Positions 59,387 through 64,000 of a stretch of 64,000 bases of DNA are shown piece by piece (the stretch's first letter is position 1; each line of letters begins with the position of its first letter). The translations under genes were made by a program, and so were the position numbers. The notes beneath the pieces are model-generated. The model was not told the DNA's origin and did no database searches. It saw nothing but the letters and a program-made list of their open reading frames with translations. The stretch comes from DATLZU01 sp051293835 (lineage in GTDB: Bacteria; Nitrospirota; Nitrospiria; Nitrospirales; Nitrospiraceae): contig JBPKMA010000001.1 of assembly GCA_051293835.1 (NCBI GenBank), positions 341,788-405,787 of the forward strand. Reading direction: 5' to 3'.

Positions 59387-60226
59387 GTGGCGGTCGTGGA
59401 AACCTGTGCGCTCTGCGGAGGAACCGACTGGCGGATCATCGAACAGGTCGGGGTGACGCGCGTCGTGCGCTGTGCGTGTGATCTAGTGTTTGTCACTCCG
59501 ACACCTCCACGTGACGTCATTAAACAACGGTATCAACGGGAGTACTACCGGGCGTGGGGACCCCAGACGAACGCGAGGCGGCGGATCTGGGATCGCCGCC
59601 TGAAGTTGGTCATGAGCCTCTGCCCCGTGCCTGGTCGATTGCTGGACTTCGGCTGCGGCGATGGGATGTTCCTCCGGGCCGCCAAAGCGCGGGGTTGGAC
59701 CGTGACGGGCACTGAGTTGTCGCCTTACGCGGCTAAGACCGGCGCCGGTTTGGATATTCGCAGAGGCGAAGTGTGGGAGGCGGGATGGCCGGAGTCGTCT
59801 TTCGATGTCGTGACTGGCTGGCATGTCATGGAACATGTTTCCGATCCGCGACGCGTCTTGGCGGAACTTTACCGTGTCCTGCGACCGAACGGCTGGCTGG
59901 TGCTCGCTACGCCGAACCTTCATGACTATGTGTTTCGCGCCGCCTATCTGATAGCCCGCTTGAAGCTGCCGTCTCTGTATGAACCGGATGAGCGAGAACT
60001 GCATCTGTTTCACTTCTCCGCCGCAACGCTCACGAGGCTGGTGTCAGCTGTGGGATTCCGAGACGTTCGGGTCGGGTTCGATCGCGGCGCTGCGGCCGAG
60101 TGGGGGAAACGGCTGGTCAATGCCGTGGCCTATGGGTGGTATCGGCTGACCGGACTGAACTGGGGAATTGGGCTCGAACTGGTTGCCCGGAAGCCGGCCT
60201 CGCCCGCGGATACGGCGGGAGGATGA
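59387..60226 (+). CDS. zinc-ribbon class I SAM-dependent methyltransferase
   Basis: A 279-residue methyltransferase of the group with an N-terminal zinc-binding motif: CALCGG near the start and CAC (VVRCACDLVFVTPTPP) replacing the second CxxC, so metal binding may be altered. VIKQRYQREYYRAWG is typical. The SAM core reads GRLLDFGCGDGMFLRAAKARGWTVTGTELSPYAA, FDVVTGWHVMEHVSDPRRVLAELYRVLRPNGWLVLATPN. Two GTG starts exist, 59387 and 59396; only the second has AGGTGG at good distance. It may act on a sugar, with target unknown. Confidence 0.88.
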   Translation: MAVVETCALCGGTDWRIIEQVGVTRVVRCACDLVFVTPTPPRDVIKQRYQREYYRAWGPQTNARRRIWDRRLKLVMSLCPVPGRLLDFGCGDGMFLRAAKARGWTVTGTELSPYAAKTGAGLDIRRGEVWEAGWPESSFDVVTGWHVMEHVSDPRRVLAELYRVLRPNGWLVLATPNLHDYVFRAAYLIARLKLPSLYEPDERELHLFHFSAATLTRLVSAVGFRDVRVGFDRGAAAEWGKRLVNAVAYGWYRLTGLNWGIGLELVARKPASPADTAGG

Positions 60227-60230
60227 CGCC

Positions 60231-61334
60231 TTGCGACTCGGCGTGGATGGGCGTGAACTGGTGGGCGGGATGCGGACCGGGATTGGGCGGTATCTGCTCG
60301 AAGTCCTGCGCGAGGCGACGCATCAGGGATGGGAGTGTCTCGTGTACAGCGACCAGCCCATCGAATGGAACGGCGCGGCGCCGGGCGTCTTGTTGCGACG
60401 CCTGCAACGGTCGCACACCCAGTGGTGGGATCAGGTCACGTTACCCCGCGGGCTTGCCCGGGATCGGGTGTCAGTGTTTCTGTCGCCCTACTATAAAGGG
60501 CCGCTCCGGGCCCCTTGTCCGGTCGCGCTGACGATTCATGATCTGTTTTTCATCGGGTATCCGGGTTCGCACCGGCTGTGCTACGACTGTGTCATGACCG
60601 GTCTGGCGACGCTCTACGCGAGTCGGGCCGCCGCTATCATCACCGACTCCGAGTATTCGAAACGGGCGATCGTGAACCGTTTGCAAGTTGAACCAAACAA
60701 AGTCCATGTGATCCCGGTCGCGTTGGGGGCGGAGTTCAGGCCGACGATTCCGGATATGGCGACGCTGGGCAGATACGGAATCACGGTGCCGTACCTGCTC
60801 TACATTGGCAATTTCAAGCCGCACAAAAATCTCCCGCGACTCTTACAGGCTTATGCCGCCTTGCCGTCGGCGTTGCGCGGGCGCTATCGCCTGGTGTTAG
60901 CAGGAGGCGACGGATCGCGCCGGCCCGAGCTGGAGGCGCTGGCTCGGTCGCTCGGACTCGACGACCGCGTGCATTTCCCAGGTCTGATCGACGATCGCGA
61001 CCTGCCGCTGGTGTACAGCGCCTGCTCATTATTCGTCTTGCCATCGCTGGAAGAGGGGTTCGGGTTGCCGGCGCTCGAAGCGATGGCCTGCGGCGCGCCG
61101 GTTGCAGCGGCCAATCGGGCGGCGATTCCGGAAGTGGTCGGGGCTGCGGGTCTTCTGTTTGATCCGGAAGATGTTTCCTCGATGGTGAGAGCCATGACCG
61201 CGATCCTGACGGATGTCGGATTGCGCGATGACTTGAGACGGCGTGGACTCGAGCGGGCCGGCGAATTCTCGCGGGAGCGTACGGCCGGACGGGTGCTGAT
61301 GCTTCTCCATGACCTCGCCCAGGCGGGCAAGTGA
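60231..61334 (+). CDS. glycosyltransferase family 4 protein (GT 6)
   Basis: A 367-residue GT-B enzyme: RLGVDGRELVGGMRTGIGRYLLEVLREA, LTIHDLFFIGYPGSHRLCY, AAIITDSEYSKRAIVNRLQV, VPYLLYIGNFKPHKNLPRLLQAYAAL, and the E-x7-E signature SLFVLPSLEEGFGLPALEAMACGAPVAAANRAAIPEVVGAAGLLF. I select the TTG at 60231 because GGGAGG lies 8 nt upstream and homology begins there; the frame is open 63 bp more. Four bases separate it from the previous stop. Confidence 0.9.
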   Translation: MRLGVDGRELVGGMRTGIGRYLLEVLREATHQGWECLVYSDQPIEWNGAAPGVLLRRLQRSHTQWWDQVTLPRGLARDRVSVFLSPYYKGPLRAPCPVALTIHDLFFIGYPGSHRLCYDCVMTGLATLYASRAAAIITDSEYSKRAIVNRLQVEPNKVHVIPVALGAEFRPTIPDMATLGRYGITVPYLLYIGNFKPHKNLPRLLQAYAALPSALRGRYRLVLAGGDGSRRPELEALARSLGLDDRVHFPGLIDDRDLPLVYSACSLFVLPSLEEGFGLPALEAMACGAPVAAANRAAIPEVVGAAGLLFDPEDVSSMVRAMTAILTDVGLRDDLRRRGLERAGEFSRERTAGRVLMLLHDLAQAGK

Positions 61335-61335
61335 A

Positions 61336-62253
61336 GTGGAGACGCCGGCTTTCAGCGGACTGCGATCCTGTGTGTGCGAGGCGGCGACCGCCTCGCCGGT
61401 TCGAATAGCCGGGAGACGGGAACTGCTGCGCTGCGAACGATGCGGGTTGTTGGCGCCGGCGGTCGTGCCAGAGCCAGCGGAACTCATCCGTTGGTATCGC
61501 GACCGGTATTGGGGTCGGTATGAAGCGGAGCAGCGGGGGCCGGCCAGGGAGAATCTGTACCGTCATGTGCTGGATATGATCCAGCGAGTTCGGTCGCATC
61601 CCGGCACACTGGTGGATGTGGGATGTGGGATGGGCGTGTTGTTGAAACAGGCGCGGGACCGAGGATGGCGCGGGATCGGATTTGAACTTTCGCCGGAGGC
61701 CGTCGTCCGAGCGCGGGCTCATGGGCTGGAGGTCTATGAATCAGCTTGGCCGCCCTGCGTACTGCCGGATGAATCGGCGGACGCGGTCGTGTTTTTGAAT
61801 GTGCTGGACCATCTACCTCGGCCCTTTGCGGCGCTCGCGGAAGCCCGGCGGGTGCTTCGTCCGGGGGGGCTGCTCTATGTTCGCGTACCGAACGGGCCGC
61901 TGCATGTGTGGCTCAACCGGCTGCTCTCACCCGTGGGATGGTCGGATCTCACTGTCATCCATCTATATGGATTCGGAAGACAGGCTTTCGCACATCATTT
62001 GCCGCGGTTGGGATTCACGACCGTGACGATTCGGACCGCGCCGCCTAGCCAGGGAGACGCCTACCAGGAGGAAAGCGCCGTGAGGCGTGCGGTCAGGCGT
62101 TCGCTGAAGCGGCTCGATAGGCTGGTGTACACGTTGTCCGCTGCATTCGGATTGGACCGGGCGGCCTGGGGCCCGTCCATCGAGGTGATGGCCGTGAAGG
62201 ACCCAGCGGCGAGGGGTCCGGTATGTCGTGGAGACGGTGGCGGGCGCGCCTGA
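61336..62253 (+). CDS. class I SAM-dependent methyltransferase with N-terminal cysteine motif
   Basis: A 305-residue methyltransferase. Cysteines at SCVCEA and RCERCGLL near the N-terminus give a C-x-C ... C-x2-C zinc-ribbon-like set. The SAM core is GTLVDVGCGMGVLLKQARDRGWRGIGFELSPEAV, DAVVFLNVLDHLPRPFAALAEARRVLRPGGLLYVRVPN, and a C-terminal DAYQEESAVRRAV tail. It resembles the other zinc-ribbon methyltransferase nearby but is clearly distinct. The GTG start at 61336 lies 1 bp after the GT 6 stop. The end overlaps the small membrane protein by 31 bp. Confidence 0.87.
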   Translation: METPAFSGLRSCVCEAATASPVRIAGRRELLRCERCGLLAPAVVPEPAELIRWYRDRYWGRYEAEQRGPARENLYRHVLDMIQRVRSHPGTLVDVGCGMGVLLKQARDRGWRGIGFELSPEAVVRARAHGLEVYESAWPPCVLPDESADAVVFLNVLDHLPRPFAALAEARRVLRPGGLLYVRVPNGPLHVWLNRLLSPVGWSDLTVIHLYGFGRQAFAHHLPRLGFTTVTIRTAPPSQGDAYQEESAVRRAVRRSLKRLDRLVYTLSAAFGLDRAAWGPSIEVMAVKDPAARGPVCRGDGGGRA

Positions 62254-62420
62254 GGTTCGGCGAGGCCGTCACGTTGCTGGCCTTGCTCACGGCGCTGTTG
62301 GTGCTGGCGATCAGTATGTGGCTGCGCTCGTTCTATCTCCATGCGCCCAAGGGTTACGAGCCCAAAGACTTTGAGCGGGGCAAACAAATCGAGATGAAGA
62401 AGGGACGGGATAGGGAATAG
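62223..62420 (+). CDS. small single-pass membrane protein of unknown function
   Basis: A 65-residue protein: a basic N-terminus (MSWRRWRARLRFGE), one membrane helix (about residues 15-35, VTLLALLTALLVLAISMWL) and a hydrophilic, highly charged tail (YEPKDFERGKQIEMKKGRDRE). GAGGGG is 6-7 nt before the ATG. It overlaps the end of the methyltransferase by 31 bp and stops 11 bp before asnB, so it is embedded in the operon and likely real. The positive-inside rule places the short N-terminus in the cytoplasm. No family is recognised; it may link an enzyme to the membrane. Confidence 0.65.
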   Translation: MSWRRWRARLRFGEAVTLLALLTALLVLAISMWLRSFYLHAPKGYEPKDFERGKQIEMKKGRDRE

Positions 62421-62431
62421 CGCTCACAGCA

Positions 62432-64000
62432 ATGTGCGGGATCTGCGGATATACCGGCAACGGCACGCCGGATTTGCTCGACCGGATGTTGAACCGGTTG
62501 ATCCATCGAGGACCAGACGAAGAGGGACGTTATCGCGAGGAGGGCATCGGCCTGGGCATCCGGCGCCTGCGGGTCATTGATCCGGCAGGCAGCCGCCAAC
62601 CAGTGGCCAACGAGTCTGGCACAGTGCGGGCCGTGCTGAACGGGGAGATTTACAACTACCGCGAACTACGGAAAGAGTTGGTCCGCAAAGGTCATCGCTT
62701 CGCGTCGCACGGCGACACCGAAATTCTCGTGCATCTGTACGAAGAAGAGGGAGAGGCAGCGGTGTCACGATTGCGCGGGATGTTTGCCTACGCCCTGTGG
62801 GATCGCGAGCGGGAGACGCTGTGGTTGGTCCGCGATCGCTTGGGCATCAAGCCGCTTTACTACGCCATTCGGCCGGATGGACAGGGAGAGAGCGGCGGCG
62901 TGATCTTCGCCTCAGAGCTCCCTGCGTTGCTGGCGGGGGTGCCGAAGCGTGCCATCCGGCCGCAGGCGATCGCCGACTATCTGACATGCCTTTATGTCCC
63001 CGGTCCGGAAACGATGTTCCAGGGTGTGTATCAGCTCAGGCCGGGAGAACTGCTCAAGATCCGAGGAAGCCGGGTGGAATTTCAACGGTACTATCAGCCG
63101 GCACAGGCGGTGCCGCGATTCCGTTGGTCGTCGGCAGCCGAAGCGGCCGACTACTTCCTCGGGTTGTTGCGCGACACGGTTCGGGCTCACTTGGTGAGCG
63201 ACGTCCCGCTGGGGCTGTTCCTGTCAGGTGGACTGGATTCCGGCGCCATCTTGGCCTTCATGCGCGAGACGACGAACGGGACGATCCGCACCTTCACCAT
63301 CGGGTACGAGTCGCCTGCCGATCGGTCCTACAACGAACTGGACGCAGCGCGGCTGCTCGCAACCCATTTTGACACCCAGCATACGGAAGCGATCCTGCGC
63401 CCCGATGCGGTGTCGCTCCTGCCGCAACTGGTCGCGGCGATGGGAGAACCCTTCGCCGACTCCTCAGCCATTCCTACCTACTTGGTGTCGGAAGTCGCCA
63501 AGCGATCGGTGACGGTCGCGCTGTCGGGGGTCGGCGGGGATGAACTGTTCGGCGGGTATCCCCGGTATCTGGGCCTTCGTTTGGCGTCGTCCTATGGCCG
63601 GCTGCCGGTCTCCGTGCGGTCCTGGGCGGCCGCACAGGCGGCATCGTGGCTCACGGAGGGAACGGACGGGCGGGATGACAGAGGTCGTCTCAGACGGTTT
63701 CTGGTTGACGGTCATCGCCCGCTGGACGACCAGTATCTGCGCTGGATTACGTTTTTGCCGCCGGAATGGGGAGCGTCAGCCTTCGCACCGGAGTTGCGTG
63801 ATGCGGCCGCAGGAGCGGGACCCGAGCGGGCCTATCGTGCGCTCTTCAACCAGTGGCCGTCGCTGGAGCCGGCGGATCGCGCGATGGGATTGGATCTGCA
63901 GACTTATCTGCCGGACGATCTGCTCCGTATGGGGGACCGGATGAGCATGGCCCATTCGTTGGAATTGCGTGTGCCGTTTTGCGATCACCATCTGCTGGCC
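62432..64000 (+). CDS. asnB: glutamine-dependent asparagine synthase family protein (cut by window end)
   Basis: The first 523 residues are visible. MCGICGYTG makes C2 the glutaminase nucleophile after removal of Met1. RGPDEEG, LNGEIYNYRELRKEL, LRGMFAYALWDRERETLWLVRDRLGIKPLYY and IFASELPALL complete the N-terminal domain. The synthetase PP-loop is SGGLDS at 265-270, with SGVGGDELFGGYPRY and DLQTYLPDDLLRMGDRMSMAHSLELRVPFCDHHLL further on. AsnB-like proteins in exopolysaccharide clusters (exosortase-associated amidotransferases) may amidate a sugar acid instead of making asparagine; which applies here cannot be told. The frame continues past the right edge. Confidence 0.93.
   Translation, partial: MCGICGYTGNGTPDLLDRMLNRLIHRGPDEEGRYREEGIGLGIRRLRVIDPAGSRQPVANESGTVRAVLNGEIYNYRELRKELVRKGHRFASHGDTEILVHLYEEEGEAAVSRLRGMFAYALWDRERETLWLVRDRLGIKPLYYAIRPDGQGESGGVIFASELPALLAGVPKRAIRPQAIADYLTCLYVPGPETMFQGVYQLRPGELLKIRGSRVEFQRYYQPAQAVPRFRWSSAAEAADYFLGLLRDTVRAHLVSDVPLGLFLSGGLDSGAILAFMRETTNGTIRTFTIGYESPADRSYNELDAARLLATHFDTQHTEAILRPDAVSLLPQLVAAMGEPFADSSAIPTYLVSEVAKRSVTVALSGVGGDELFGGYPRYLGLRLASSYGRLPVSVRSWAAAQAASWLTEGTDGRDDRGRLRRFLVDGHRPLDDQYLRWITFLPPEWGASAFAPELRDAAAGAGPERAYRALFNQWPSLEPADRAMGLDLQTYLPDDLLRMGDRMSMAHSLELRVPFCDHHLLA

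Noticed and set aside
1..64000. Insertion sequences, prophage, CRISPR or integration sites
   Set aside because: No transposase, integrase, phage structural gene or regularly spaced repeat was seen. The HNH protein is of a chromosomal type without mobile neighbours, and tRNA-Leu has no flanking 3'-end duplicate.
45961..64000. Complete exosortase/PEP-CTERM system
   Set aside because: No exosortase or PEP-CTERM motif is visible inside the window; only indirect hints (AsnB-like, GT 2) exist.

Overview
The window is a 64 kb piece of a GC-rich bacterial chromosome. Every gene family recognised is bacterial. There is no phage, transposon, CRISPR array or rRNA. The gene set and order (a ccsA-type gene with hemA, hemC and a cobA-hemD fusion; rplM-rpsI and rpsB-tsf-pyrH-frr beside argC/argJ; an mla transporter; paired DUF151 nucleases; radical SAM enzymes; a large exopolysaccharide cluster) fit my knowledge of Nitrospirota, probably the genus Nitrospira. 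That assignment is inference from gene content, not from a marker gene.

Layout. 1-5.9 kb: a truncated unknown gene, then two tandem, clearly related B12-binding radical SAM enzymes, a small J-domain-like gene on the opposite strand and a third radical SAM enzyme. 6-12.6 kb: single metabolic genes (2OG-Fe oxygenase-like, PhzF-like, zinc alcohol dehydrogenase-like, CBS pair, MoaB, thioredoxin-like ferredoxin, gamma-glutamylcyclotransferase-like, Rieske, HNH). A 425-bp gap at 10.7-11.1 kb holds a promoter-like sequence placed exactly before two long hairpins and a T-rich tract. 12.7-14.9 kb: a lone CcmI C-terminal-like domain, the siroheme precorrin-2 dehydrogenase and a thiamine-binding MTH1187-type protein. 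14.9-26.6 kb, all minus strand: mlaD-mlaF-mlaE, alr, frr, pyrH, tsf, rpsB, argJ, argC, rpsI, rplM, two bifunctional nucleases and an Fe(II)-trafficking protein. 26.7-28.3 kb: tRNA-Leu(CAA), a secreted protein with its own promoter and terminator, and a TusA-like protein.

28.3-38.7 kb: rsmI, then a tetrapyrrole operon (ccsA-like, hemA, hemC, cobA-hemD, CBS gene, hemB) running into ribF, tilS and hpt with overlapping or near-overlapping genes. Together with the dehydrogenase at 13.5 kb this covers glutamyl-tRNA to uroporphyrinogen III and on to sirohydrochlorin. 38.8-45.6 kb: ftsH, folP, glmM, comEC.

45.9-64 kb (open at the right edge): an exopolysaccharide cluster. A 58-residue ribbon-helix-helix-like regulator and an HD-GYP protein lead into a Wza-like exporter, Wzc-like tyrosine autokinase, Wzy-like polymerase, Wzx-like flippase, six glycosyltransferases interleaved with three methyltransferases, a 65-residue membrane protein and an asparagine synthase cut by the window end. 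Most genes from 53.9 kb on overlap or abut, which indicates one transcript.

The items I consider most worth following are the candidate structured RNA at 10865-11080, the triple radical SAM locus, the in-frame zinc-ribbon/membrane segment fused upstream of hemC, and the sigma54-like site and palindrome in front of the exopolysaccharide regulator.
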